A DNA stretch of 64,000 nucleotides. It comes from Raphanus sativus. Its lineage: Eukaryota > Streptophyta > Magnoliopsida > Brassicales > Brassicaceae. Shown one piece after another: positions 54,660-64,000 of this stretch; within the stretch, counting starts at the first letter, position 1; each line of letters opens with the position of its first letter. The translations under genes and the position numbers were made by a program. Location: assembly GCF_000801105.2 (NCBI RefSeq), contig NC_079517.1, positions 21,709,579-21,773,578 of the forward strand, written 5' to 3'. The notes under the pieces were generated by a model, which searched no databases, was not told the origin of the DNA, and saw only the letters and a list, made by a program, of their open reading frames with translations.

Positions 54660-55899
54660 ATGTCTTCCTCTCAAGATGGCAAGATGAACTCAGATGCTGA
54701 AATGGTTGAATCTCCGCTGGCCTCAGTTGACAGATCTGCACCTGAGCCAACCTGTGTTGCTGGTTTCCTTTCTTTCCGCGAGAAGATGGCTCGTCGCAAG
54801 GCCGAGAAGGAAATCATCCAGACCACCGAAGAGAAATCGTCCTCTCCTGCCGCGACGGACGTCTCAGTTTCTGGTTCCGAGGTTCCAGTTCTTCCCGAGA
54901 TCGGAGAGCGCTCCGAGACGCAGTCTCTTGGAGCTCCATCCCAAGTTCCAGGATCGTTGTCCGTTCCGATCATCCTTGAAGACAAGGAAGAGGCTGTTGA
55001 GCCCGTTCCTCCTGCCAAGAAGGAGATCGTTCTGGGGTTGCGAGCAGCAAGTGCTGTCCCGATCTCTCGGTCTCGGAAGAGGAAGAGTGTGGCACCTGTC
55101 GAGGGAGGTCCTCCGCTGCCGGAGGGATTGCGTATTGCACCCGTTCTCCGCGGAAAGGTATGTTGTTCAGATTTTAACTTGTCCTTCCGTTTTGATTTTA
55201 TGCTTATTAACACGGTTTTTCTCCCCGCAGTTCATATCTCTGATCGACGGGATGATTGGGGATTGCAGTACCGAGGCCGCTCGTCTTGCCAGGGAGCTCG
55301 GAGAAGCGCAGGGCCAATTATCCGAGGTCCAAGGCGCAATGACGGCGCTGACGGATTCCTGCACCGCCAAGGTGTCTAGGCTCGAAGGACAGGTCGGCGA
55401 GCTTGAGAGGGATCTTGGGAAAACTGCGAGTGCTTTGATCAAAGAGAAGAAAACCAGGAAGGCAAAGGCTTCGGAAGTTCGTCGACTCCAGCACCAGATT
55501 GAGACTAATGAGGGCTTGATGCGTCGCAGTGCGGATGATGCCTTAAGTGTTTTGCGTGCTGGGTTCCAGTCTTGTTTGGCGGGTTTTGTCGAGATCATGG
55601 GCTCCTTAGAGCTTGTTTACCGCAGGGATCTGATTTCAGCGAGCATTGATGGTGGGATGGCGGTTATTCATGCGCTTAAAGGCGATCCCTCTTTGTCTCT
55701 TCAGTTCGAGGAGGATAGCTTGTTGGCCCGCAGGTCCGAGTTGGGATCTGTGGACGGGACTTTCGAGCTGCTGCTGTCTGATCTGCGATCTGAGTGCGTT
55801 CCGGATCGATCTGCGGAGGATGCTGAGAAGCCCGGTTCGGCGACTGGAGAAGACGGTGACGAAGCGGCTGGGAGCGAGGCAGGTGAAGGGGACGTCTAG
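54660..55899 (+). CDS. Antisense additional ORF of the Tat-like element, coiled-coil protein
   Basis: Exon 54,660-55,157 and exon 55,231-55,899 join across a 73-bp intron (AAAG/GTATG ... CCCCGCAG/TTC) to 388 residues, MSSSQDGKMN to GEGDV. The N-terminal half is Ser/Pro/Glu-rich with a basic block (SRSRKRKSV) that could be a nuclear signal. The C-terminal half has a coiled coil of about 90 residues (EAARLARELGEAQGQLSEVQ) and a second helical region. A CT-rich leader (TTTCTCTCAAATTCTC) precedes the ATG. It has no gag or enzyme domain. It is transcribed toward the pol genes, which point the other way. Codon use is GC-richer than the flanks. Function unknown. A larger unspliced frame from 54,694 was rejected because the splice joins two better frames. 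Confidence 0.7.
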
Positions 55900-55951
55900 G
55901 TTTAAGGTTGTGGTCTTTTGGTTTAATAATTTTATGAGTTTGTGTTTGTTC

Positions 55952-56023
55952 CGGCCTTGAAAGGCCGTGTATTTATCTTCGGGACTGGCCACTTGTGGCT
56001 TTGAATCCCTACCGCGTTGCGGT
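55952..56023 (+). terminator. Three consecutive small hairpins after the antisense ORF
   Basis: CGGCCTT/AAGGCCG (55,952-55,967), GCCAC-TT-GTGGC (55,988-55,999) and ACCGC-GTT-GCGGT (56,011-56,023) followed by TTTT. They lie 50-125 bases after the stop codon in the 3' untranslated region. A role in RNA 3'-end formation or stability is inference. Confidence 0.5.
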
Positions 56024-56979
56024 TTTTAATTAATGAAAATTTGGATTCGCGTTTATAAGAACTTCCGTATATCGAAGTTTGAAAGGTAGGGTATGAGTTG
56101 TCGTCTCATTCCTGCTTTTCAGATGATCACCGTATCTATCGTGTGTTTAAAGCGAGATTTTCCGCAGTTTACAAATTTACGCGGAGGTTCGTACAACAGA
56201 TAGATTTTAGCACAGAGGCAAATTTTGGGATCTCGTATCGGGTGTTGATACTATGCCTTTGAGATGTTAAGTACCAGCAAGACTGGGTTTAGGGCAAGAC
56301 CTAGGTTTACTTTCGGACTGAGGCTTTGCGATGACAAATCGGCTTTCGTTTTGCCTGTTTGCGATTTTGACCTGACTCGTACCGTTTTAAAATCTGTGAA
56401 GTGTTATCGGCTTATTATAATTTGTCTGGATACGAGTCGGAGCTACTTCCTATACGAAGTGCCCGGACAAAATTTCGATTTTCTTGTATAGCGCGCTATG
56501 GAATCCTGGTCGGATGTAAGAGAGCCTACCCTTAGGTGGCTTGTCTGTTTAGGATGTTAGAGTTTGTTTGTTGTGATCAGCAACAAAGACGTGATGCCGT
56601 TCTGTAGGCGTTTTTTATTAAAAGTTTTTACGAGAGAAAAAAATTATTCGGGCACGAAGCGACGTCTCGCAGTGTGGTGAACGGATTTTTCTTATGCCAT
56701 AAAAGAGTTATGGGTTTTTTGATAGTGTGGTTTAGATGAGTGACGATTTTCGGATGTGATAATCGTTGAATTGTTTCGAAAATTCGGATTTTTCCGTAAA
56801 ATTTAGAAAGTCGTGGGAGTATACGAATATACGCACCCCGCTCCCCCCCTTTTTTAATCGGGGGGGATAGCTGAACCCGCCGGTTAGCGAGTTGCCTACG
56901 TACCCCTTTCCGTGGATCAAGCCATCTCGTAGTTCTTTGATTGTGATTAGTGATAGTATTTTTTGAGATGCATGATGTT
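56024..56979. other. Non-coding spacer between convergent genes of the Tat-like element
   Basis: No frame of note. At 56,842-56,867 a strong hairpin TCCCCCCC-TTTTTTAATC-GGGGGGGA lies between the 3' ends of the antisense ORF and the integrase. Next to it is a conserved-looking stretch, GTTGCCTACGTACCCC, typical of the 3' part of Tat elements. Confidence 0.6.
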
Positions 56980-58470
56980 TCAAGTTCTTGGGATTTTCAC
57001 ACCTTGCATGTTTTCGATTTCGTGGGAACCAGGCCGGACGACTTTTATGATTTTATACGGTCCTTCCCAGTTGGCTCCTAGCTTTCCTGCGTTTCGTTCA
57101 GCAGTGTTCTGGAAAACTTTGCGCAAAACTAAGTCTCCTACGTGGAATCGTCGATTTCGGACGTTGGAGTTATAGTATTTCGCGGCTGCGTGTTGATAAT
57201 TTTGGATTCGAGTTAGGGCCTGATCTCGTTGCTCGTTGACGAGATCGAGGTTGTCCAATTGCATGGCATTGTTTATTCCCTCCCGTTCTGGGAGAAGCCG
57301 TCTACGGATCCCGGGAAATTCGACTTCTGCAGGAATCATGCACTCGGTGCCGTACACGAGGGCGAAGGGCGTTTCTCCCGTCCCTCGTCTCGGAGTTGTG
57401 CGGTGTGACCAGAGGACTCCTTCGAGTTCCTCCGCCCATCTCCCTTTCTTTTCGTCTAGGCGTTACTTAAGTCCGTCAAGGACGGTCTTATTGATTGTTT
57501 CCGCCTGTCTGTTGCATTGCGGATATCTGGGAGTTGATTTGTTCAATCGTATCTTCCATTTTTCGCAAAATGCTTCAAAGCGGGTAGAGATGAACTGGGA
57601 TCCGTTATCAGTTACTATTTCTTATGGGATTCCATGTCTATAGATAATGTTTTTCCATACGAAATTTTCGACTTGGGCGTCCTTTATACTTGCGTATGAT
57701 TCGGCTTCTACCCATTTTGAAAAGAAATCTGTAAGGACCAGCAGGAAGCGTTTTTGCTAGGATTTGTTAAGAGGTCCTACAATATCCATAGCCCAGCGCA
57801 TGAAGGGGTATGGTGACGTAATGGAGGAGAGTTCTTCTGCGGGTTGCCGAATAGTTGGAGCGTGCCTCTGGCATTTTTCACATTTTCGTGTGAATTTTTC
57901 GTAGTCTCCGATCATCGTTGGCCAGTAGTATCCGTGGCGTTTTATTTTTACGGCGAGCGACCTTCCGCCGGAATGATTTCCGCAGGAACCAGCGTGGACT
58001 TCTTCCATTACCTTTCTGGCCTTATGTCCCTCCAAACAAGTCATGAGTGGTCCAGAAAATTTCCATTTGTAAATTTCTCCGTCGACTGTTACATAACGGG
58101 CAGCTTGGGCTCGGACTTTTCGAGCCGCCCATTTCTCAGGAGGTAATTTTCCGTCAATGATATACGCTCGTATCGCCTCTAGCCACGGCGCATCACAGCC
58201 GTACTCGTTTTGTTCTGGCGTTTCTTCTGATTCGACTGCGATTTCGTCCTCGTTATCATCCTGAATAAGATTGATGTTGACGGGAGGTCCAATGCTTGGA
58301 TGTTCAATGAACTCTACCGAGATTACTCTTTTAAGTCCCGGATCTGAACTCGAGGCCAGGGCTGCGAGTGCGTCTGCTTGCGTATTCTCGGAACGAGGGA
58401 TTCTAGTCAGGGCGAAAGAATTAAAGTCCTGGGATAAGTTTTGGACTATAATTAAAGTCCTGGGAAAATA
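56980..58470 (-). pseudogene. Tat-like pol C-terminus: RNase H end and integrase, three stops
   Basis: One frame runs from RNase H (LTRIPRSENTQADALAALAS) through the zinc-binding region (HAGSCGNHSGGRS, CEKCQRHA) into the integrase core (MRWAMDIVGPLN). In-frame stops lie at 57,757-57,759, 57,622-57,624 and 57,463-57,465; no frameshift was found. Between them the catalytic Asp (LVLTDFF), Asp (VTDNGSQF) and Glu (QAETINKT) are all kept. The C-terminal domain (YGTECMIPAEVEFPG, FHVGDLVLRKVF) ends at 56,980. The first codons before NLSQDFNSF are junk from the truncation border. Enzyme role: insertion of element cDNA in the nucleus; this copy is inactive. Confidence 0.85.
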
Positions 58471-59520
58471 ATTGACTTTCCCTCTCACCCTTGTTTCATT
58501 TTCCCTCCCACTCTATTTTATTTTCCTCCAAATATCTTAAACCCCAAACCTTATACTCTAAAACTAAAATTTTAAAACATCCACTAAGCTCAAAATAAAA
58601 ACTTTAAACTCTAATATTTTTAACATCAAATCTTAAATATAACTTCAAATCTTAAATATAATTTCAAAATTAATATTTTAAAAAACTAGTCTCAAATCTT
58701 ATATCAGTATCTCTAAACTATAAACACAAACTTGAAACATTAATATTTTAACAACAAATCTAAAAATTTACCTAAATATTATAAATAAACTCAAAGATTA
58801 TTATTTTTCAACAATTAATCTCAAATCTCAATACCCTAAACCTTTAGACCTATACTCAAACATATACTCTAAACTCATAACTTTAAATTTAAACTCTAAA
58901 TAAAAACATTTCAAACTTAAATCAAATTCTTAAAATAAATTCAAACTTTAACTTAAAATCTTAAATCAATAACCCCAAACCTTTAATCCTCAAACCCTAT
59001 ATACATATCATACCCTAAATCAATCACATACCCTTTAAACTCTAACTAGAAGTCTAATTCTAAACAACATACTCCAATTTAACTCTATACCCTAAACTCC
59101 AAACAACATATTCCACTTAACTCTATACCCTAAAATCCAAACAACATATTCCACTTAACTCTATACCCTAAACTCCAAACTACACTTGGAAGTTTTTATA
59201 TTGTGTATGATAAATCTAATGTCTAAGTTTTTATTTTTCTAAATCTTATTTTCAAATTCAAACTTAAATCTTAAACTTTTTTCATCAACTCTAAACTATA
59301 TTTCTTCATCCAAATATCTATCACAAATCTTAAATACAAACTCAAAAACTAATATATTCAAAAAATAATGTACATTCTCAAATCATGCAATACCCCAAAC
59401 TTTGAAATATAATCATTTTGTTAATGTTTTATTGTTTTCTAAATGTAAATGGCTAACTTATTGTTATATTATTAAATAGTCAAGTAATATAATTACAATT
59501 CATAAATAACTATTATAATT
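58471..59520. repeat. G-poor degenerate repeat tract with telomere-like units
   Basis: On the plus strand G is nearly absent for about 900 bp, while CTAAAC, CTTAAA and CCCTAAA-like words recur. Three 38-39-bp tandem copies (unit with CAACATATTCCACTTAACTC and ACCCTAAA) lie at 59,062-59,176. It resembles decayed interstitial telomere-like DNA. No reading frame of note. Confidence 0.7.
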
Positions 59521-59524
59521 AAAA

Positions 59525-59700
59525 AATGGGTGAATCTTAAGCCATTGATTAATTTTAAATCAAAGGCCACAAATCAATCTTTTAGTTTTTATGTTCAGCC
59601 AATGAGAAGAGAGTGCGTGGATCGTCAATGTAGACCATTGATTAAAATATTCTATGGTCCAGATTCATTCAATCTGTGCTTCTTCCTCTCTCTTTTTCTT
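59525..59700 (+). mobile_element. MULE-like terminus
   Basis: GGTGAATCTTAAGCCATTGA followed by AAATCAAAGGCCACAAATC resembles the terminal repeats of Mutator-like elements common in crucifers. No matching inverted end was found before the window border, so the extent is unknown. The F-box-like, RPA-like and GRF genes to the right may lie inside. Confidence 0.45.
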
Positions 59701-59820
59701 CTCTTTTGTTTCTACTTTTCTTTAGTTTCCTTCCTAATCTCACAGACCTATAATTTCCTTGGTTCCTAATCTCACAGTTCTCGTGTCTCTGATCTCTTTC
59801 TTTATCAACACCAAACCTCG

Positions 59821-59950
59821 CCGTCGTCTCCACCAAGCTCGTCGTCGTCACCACCAGACCTTGCCATCGTCTCCACCACCGCTCGTCAGCGTCACCACCA
59901 GACCTGGCCGTCGTCTCCACCACCGCTCGTCGTCGTCACCACCATTGCTT
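59821..59950 (+). repeat. Minisatellite, three copies of 43-44 bp
   Basis: Units begin at 59,821, 59,864 and 59,908, each with CGTCTCCACCA followed by GCTCGTC and GTCACCACCA. In one frame they encode Ser/Pro/Arg-rich sequence. A leader-like CT-rich stretch precedes them. Confidence 0.85.
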
Positions 59951-60079
59951 CGTCCATTGAGGCGAGGACGATAAAGATCTTTTGACATCCTCACAACCAC
60001 TACATGTAAAGTCACTTCCCCTTCCTTTTATTTGTTCTCTCTTTCTCTTAATCTTCCTTGTAATCGATTTTCGTTTTGT

Positions 60080-60562
60080 TTATAGATCTAAGAGGGTCCT
60101 GGGAAGGAGAAGCATTGGTGTGTCAGAGAACAAGAGGCTTGGTGTGTTAGGATAGTTGTGAACCAACCCTCCATCATCTACACTAAACGCTAGGTTGAGC
60201 ATTCCATCTACATACTTGGCCAACAACAATCCTCTCTCAGCAGCAAGATGAAATTTCTCTCTTCCTTGATCAAGTAAATGGAGGTAGAAGAACTCATACA
60301 TACCGCGCAAGTAGATGGCCTCTAGATTACCGGTTTGGTAGCACAGAAGTCAGAATTTTCTTACAGTATTAACCTCATCAATCCAATCATTGAAGTGAAT
60401 GAGATCAGCAGATCGGTAGAAGAAGTCATCTCTGCCAATTTGATTGAACCCGGAAAAAGCAATTCTAGCACTACCGAAGTCCCGGATGTGACGTGTTGCT
60501 ACCTTTGAGAGAACCTTATGGAGGATGGAAGGAGGGACAGAAGCCAAGTTGAAGTTCGGCAT
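60080..60562 (-). pseudogene. F-box-like protein of the At1g67623 type, stop codon in frame
   Basis: The ATG at 60,562 gives MPNFNLASVPPSIL. An F-box-like segment (SVPPSILHKVLSKVATRHIR) is followed by FNQIGRDDFFYRSADL. A TGA at 60,350-60,352 interrupts the frame where a Trp codon is likely. Beyond it the same frame continues with GNLEAIYLRGMYEFF and GREKFHLAAERGLLLAKYVDG, a SEL1-like repeat found in this F-box family. It stops at 60,080, shorter than the usual 250-300 residues. Intact relatives are thought to serve as SCF ubiquitin-ligase adaptors. With the stop it is probably non-functional. Confidence 0.65.
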
Positions 60563-60724
60563 GGAGAGATATTCGTTTAATCGAGTAAATGGAAAGATTA
60601 ACGTTTTTGGACAGGTGAACCTATTTATAATGGGGATGATCCTCTTACCGATAAGATTGTATTTATTATCCCACTTAAGAGTGATTTGATAGACGTCTTT
60701 AGAAGACGAGAAGACACGAGACAC

Positions 60725-61625
60725 AACTTCTCACTGCAAGAACAGGCGCATGGGTTGGTTTTGAAACTTTGAAAAACGAACATGCAATAAAGAAAAGTTC
60801 TGTGAATAATTAAGTGAAACTCACTGATTGAGATAGTCTAAATTCATGAAACTAAGAAAAAGTTAACGATTTGATTCTATTAATACATGAAACTATGTAA
60901 AAAATTAACAAAATTAGATATTATTTGTGTTTTATATTTTGCAAATAAATGATATGTAGAAGTAGAATCGAAAACTTAATTATACTGAGTGGGTTATTTA
61001 ATAACTGTCATTTCATGATTTCTGTCATTTCATGATTTAATTATAGATTCATTCAATTACCCTAGCGTGTCCCGTAATATTTTCAAAGCGACACGACTTC
61101 TCAAGCACGCTTCTGACTCCAATAGTATCTCTAGGCATTGGAACTATGTATAACTCTATATATTTAAGTGAAACTAACTAATTTTGATTGTCTAAATTTA
61201 TGAAACTAACCAAAATTTCAGAATTTAGATAGTCTAAATTTATGAAACTATATATATCTAGTCTAACAAATTTAGATATTATATTATTTTATTTTGCAAA
61301 TAAATAGAAAAAAGATAATGGATTATTTAGTGAGCAAGCAGTAAAAAAGATAATTAATTAAAATGGAAAATGGATCAGTAAAAATCAAAAATCCTGTAAT
61401 TAATGATATTAAAAAGTTTCTTATAATCATTACACTTGCGACTCTGCACTTGCGACTCTACACTTGCATTGAAACGCCACGAAACCATCATCACAATTGC
61501 ATTTAAACTCCACCACAGTAACATACTTTAGTCACTCTGAAAAATTCACCAAAAAGAGAAGAAAGGATTCATCATCTCATCTCCTCTATCATCTCTTCTT
61601 TCATCTCTCTACAAACAACTCCAAG
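60725..61625. other. AT-rich intergenic DNA with GAAACTAA-type repeats
   Basis: The words AAGTGAAACTAACTGATT and GTCTAAATTTATGAAACTA recur several times, and TTTCATGATTTCTGTCA is tandemly repeated at about 61,008. The last 60 bases before the RPA-like start are CT-rich and look like a leader. Confidence 0.5.
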
Positions 61626-62861
61626 ATGACACACTACAATAAGCTTTCCGAGGTTTCTTATAACCCCAAGGTCAGGTCTTGGCGTTTCAGAGTCAAAATA
61701 CACAGGGTCTACCCTGTCTATTCACTCTCCTATCTTACCAACAGTGAACCTTTCTATACCTATGTCCTAGCAGATGAAGATGTAAGTGTTATCATCACCT
61801 CTCAAGTTTGTCATTCATAACATTTAACCGTGACAAACAAAAACTTGATCCTTGTACTTTATTTATTAACGTAGGGGTCGAAGATGGAGATGACCGTTTA
61901 TGGGGATAATGATAGGTTTAGAGGCTTCGAGAAGCAAGAAGGAATATGGGTGGAAATCTTTCGGGTAGAAGTTGAACATTCCAATCCAGGTTTCCAGGCA
62001 ACTAACTCTCGGTTCAGACTAACTGCTACGCACTACACAGAAGTCCACATCATCGAGCCTCTGAACAATCGGCTTTTCATGGACTTCAAGAACATCCATG
62101 CAATCCCTCACATGTCCTACAGGGAACAAAATTATCTCATATGTATGAGTTCTGCTAAAATATATTACACATATTTAGATGTTGGTAATGGCGACATTGT
62201 ATAACTATGTAGAGGTAAGTGAAACGAACTGATTTAGAACATTGTATAACTATGTATAGGTAAGTGAAACTAAGTGAAACAAACTGATTTAGTTGAGTAA
62301 CACTTATATGGTAGATACAATGGGAGTGGTCTTCAATACGGAAGCCCATTTTGATGACCCTACAAGACCAAGGATGGTGTTTTACATAAGGGACAACATG
62401 TAAGTAGAAAGTAACATATGATCCAAGATAAATTTATCTATATTGTAATTGACACACCTTCTCTCAACAGTGACAGCCAGATATGTGTGGCAACTGGAAA
62501 GCAGGCATATGCCTTCCGGGATGGTCTTAAAAACAGGAGAGGACAGGTGATTGTGGCCCTTAAGATGTGGAGGGTCTGTAAGCGTTGGAGTAAGTATAGT
62601 TTCTGTGTCTACTTTTAAATAAGATAGTTGAGTTAAATGTTTACTAAAATCATTATTTATACAGATATTATTGGTCCTGCTAATCTATGGCTTGAGACCG
62701 AAGGTGGAATGTCGGACTTCAGGTTCAATCCATGTTTGTCCGAGGTTGAGTACTTCAGGCAGTCTCTACTAAACAGCGACCCTTATGTTAAGAAATATGG
62801 GGTTGAAGTCTTGTGTAAATCTTGTTGTTCTCACTGTTATCCAACTTCTGGTTTCTCTTAA
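61626..62861 (+). CDS. RPA70/OB-fold-like protein (DUF223 type), five exons
   Basis: Exons 61,626-61,781, 61,875-62,142, 62,315-62,399, 62,471-62,589 and 62,665-62,861 join in frame to 274 residues. The first OB-fold has NPKVRSWRFRVKIHRVYPVY, YVLADEDGSKMEMTVYG, and WVEIFRVEVEHSNPGFQATN (residues about 10-110). A second begins at IYTMGVVFNTEAH and has VIVALKMWRVCKRW and LWLETEGGMSDFRF. This is the layout of plant replication-protein-A-like single-strand DNA binding proteins with DUF223, which occur as host genes and inside Helitrons. RPA70 has over 600 residues, so this is a short relative. The last dozen residues run into a tandem repeat, so the C-terminus is probably truncated. No stop or frameshift within the five exons. 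Confidence 0.65.
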
Positions 62862-63163
62862 TCAATTGTTCCAACTTCTTGTTTCACTTAAGTTTCATTT
62901 CACTTAAGTTTCATTTAATCAATTGTTTGGCTTTTCGTATAAATAGGTCAGATTTTGTGATAGTTTCACTTTTTCAAATTGTTCCAACTTCTGGTTTCAT
63001 TTAAGTTTCACTTAATCAATTGTTCGGCTTTTCTTATAAATATGTCAGATTTTGTGATAGTTTCACTTTTTCAAATTGTTCCAACTTCTGGTTTCACTTA
63101 ATCAATTGTTCGGCTTTTCGTATAAATAGGTCAGATTTTGTGTTAGTTTCTCTTTTTCAATTG
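62840..63163. repeat. Tandem repeat, about three copies of 85-112 bp
   Basis: Units begin TTCCAACTTCTGGTTTCA and contain CAATTGTT(C/T)GGCTTTTC, TATAAATA(G/T)GTCAG and AGTTTCACTTTTTCAAATTG. Full copies start at about 62,870, 62,982 and 63,079; a partial one starts at 62,840 inside the RPA-like last exon. Confidence 0.85.
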
Positions 63164-63269
63164 TCTAACATCGTAAGAATAATAGAAACTTTTTCGATAG
63201 ATCAAACTTTATAGTTATCCAACTTCGCAGAACTTAGGAGAAACTTTTTTGTTAGATCAAACTACATAG

Positions 63270-63883
63270 TTAATTGTACATCATAGTACCGGCTACAACT
63301 ACAACGACACTGATGCCGACAATAACATGGACACAACCTCCTGATATCGTAGGCATTAATTTCGGACCTTCGCTCCTTATTGTTGCTTTGAGCAATTGAA
63401 CTTCTTCTTCTAGGATTCGAACTTGGTTGTGCAACTGTCGAATCTCATCGGTGAAAGCTTCATCGACCCATTTGAAGCATGGTCGTCGTTCTCCAGCTAC
63501 AACATTAGATCCCGCAACATTATGTAAAAAAAATAAACGTGAAGCTTAAGAGAACATGGAGAAACCGATAATACTCTAAGTGAAGCCGCATAGAGACACC
63601 GATAAAACTGGCGGTATGGATTTGGCCGGGATTTGGATATTACCTCGACGATTCTCTCCCCGCACAAACATTTACTAGGTATTCCTGCAGTTCTTACTCG
63701 TCCCCGACCACTGGTAACGGTAATATCTCCAGTCGTAGAGATGAAGCGGCCGTTATTGGGTTGGACATTATCTGACAGAAAAGAGGTTGAGAGGAGACGA
63801 ATACTCGATTGAGCAGAAGAGAGATGGAAGAGAGAGAAAATTTGAGATAGAAATGGGGACAACCTAAAAAAGGTCTTTAACAA
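63270..63883 (-). pseudogene. GRF zinc-finger, coiled-coil, membrane protein (N-terminus unclear)
   Basis: The minus strand encodes a GRF-type zinc finger (GIPSKCLCGERIVEVISKSR, PYRQFYRC) at about 63,585-63,690. After a probable intron, an exon from about 63,494 to the stop at 63,270-63,272 reads CFKWVDEAFTDEIRQLHNQV, a short coiled coil (ILEEEVQLLKA) and a hydrophobic C-terminal span (VIVGISVVVVVAGTM). This order (zf-GRF, coiled coil, C-terminal membrane anchor) is common in a large plant family of unknown role, often carried by transposons. No ATG is in frame upstream; an out-of-frame ATG lies near 63,768, so a small frameshift is likely. Confidence 0.55.
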
Positions 63884-64000
63884 GATTTTGGGATTTTAGC
63901 AAATTGGGAAGAGGGAAATTAAAAATTCGAAAAGTTGGGCGGTAAAATTATCACAGGGTTTTTTGTGGTCTAAATATCACCAAGTACTCAGTTTTACATA
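63884..64000. other. Window end, no feature
   Basis: AT-rich DNA; nothing recognised. Confidence 0.5.

Larger units (their letters stand above)
54125..58470 (-). mobile_element. Truncated Tat-like Ty3/gypsy element with antisense extra gene
   Basis: On the minus strand the end of an RNase H, the integrase and then a non-coding stretch are followed by a candidate 3' LTR. Between integrase and LTR a spliced gene runs on the opposite strand. An antisense gene in this place is known for Tat-clade elements such as maize Grande. Everything upstream of the RNase H end (gag, protease, RT, 5' LTR) is missing at about 58,470. Confidence 0.75.

Noticed and set aside
54694..55899. Unspliced 401-codon reading of the antisense ORF
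   Set aside because: Its first half is the wrong frame of exon 1; the GT-AG intron at 55,158-55,230 joins two better frames.
1..64000. tRNA, rRNA or microRNA genes
   Set aside because: No cloverleaf with A and B boxes, rRNA segment or convincing precursor was seen; the TGGTATCAGAG hits are primer-binding sites.

Overview
The window is nuclear DNA of a flowering plant, most likely a crucifer (Brassicaceae). The evidence is spliceosomal GT-AG introns, a TIR-NBS-LRR gene of crucifer type with a C-JID tail, fragments of a yellow-stripe-like transporter and of citrate synthase that still contain intron borders, Helitron ends of the Arabidopsis/Brassica style, and several plant LTR-retrotransposon lineages. 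It is a transposon-dense, gene-poor segment. The one host gene that looks fully intact is a disease-resistance-type TNL on the minus strand (49,659-53,711, five exons, 1,192 codons).

Layout. 1-1,031 is a partial LTR of a family full of the palindrome TCGATCGA. 1,014-4,202 is a decayed Ty3/gypsy element inserted in an intron of a CACTA-type gene (4,224-5,882). A LINE (7,393 to about 12,497) follows, then microsatellite and minisatellite DNA and an orphan Helitron end. A decayed Ty1/copia element (13,876-21,077) carries a 617-bp PIF/Harbinger-like MITE. After an orphan Helitron 5' end comes a pol-less, Sirevirus-like copia element (23,981-27,327), whose 3' LTR is split by a long TCGATCGA/SID-rich gypsy element (27,328 to about 35,036).

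The middle (35-45 kb) is a mosaic: LINE debris, a third partial TCGATCGA LTR, one copy of a 0.63-kb duplication, YSL and citrate-synthase pseudogene fragments ending at a CACTA-like terminus, and a Helitron 3' end. A very young gag-only LTR element (45,105-48,641, 5-bp target duplication, LTRs of equal length) sits beside the second copy of the duplication and is followed by the TNL gene. 54,125-58,470 is a broken Tat-like gypsy element with a spliced antisense extra gene. The right end holds a G-poor, telomere-like degenerate repeat tract, a MULE-like terminus, an F-box-like pseudogene, an RPA70/OB-fold-like gene and a GRF zinc-finger membrane gene.

The genes do not form one pathway. The most distinctive signal is the dispersed TCGATCGA palindrome, shared by the LTRs and coding region of one retroelement family and translated there mostly as Ser-Ile-Asp. 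Two other features stand out: LTRs that encode the C-terminus of their own gag-like protein, and the antisense gene of the Tat-like element with its cluster of small hairpins. All calls come from reading the sequence; no database search was run.
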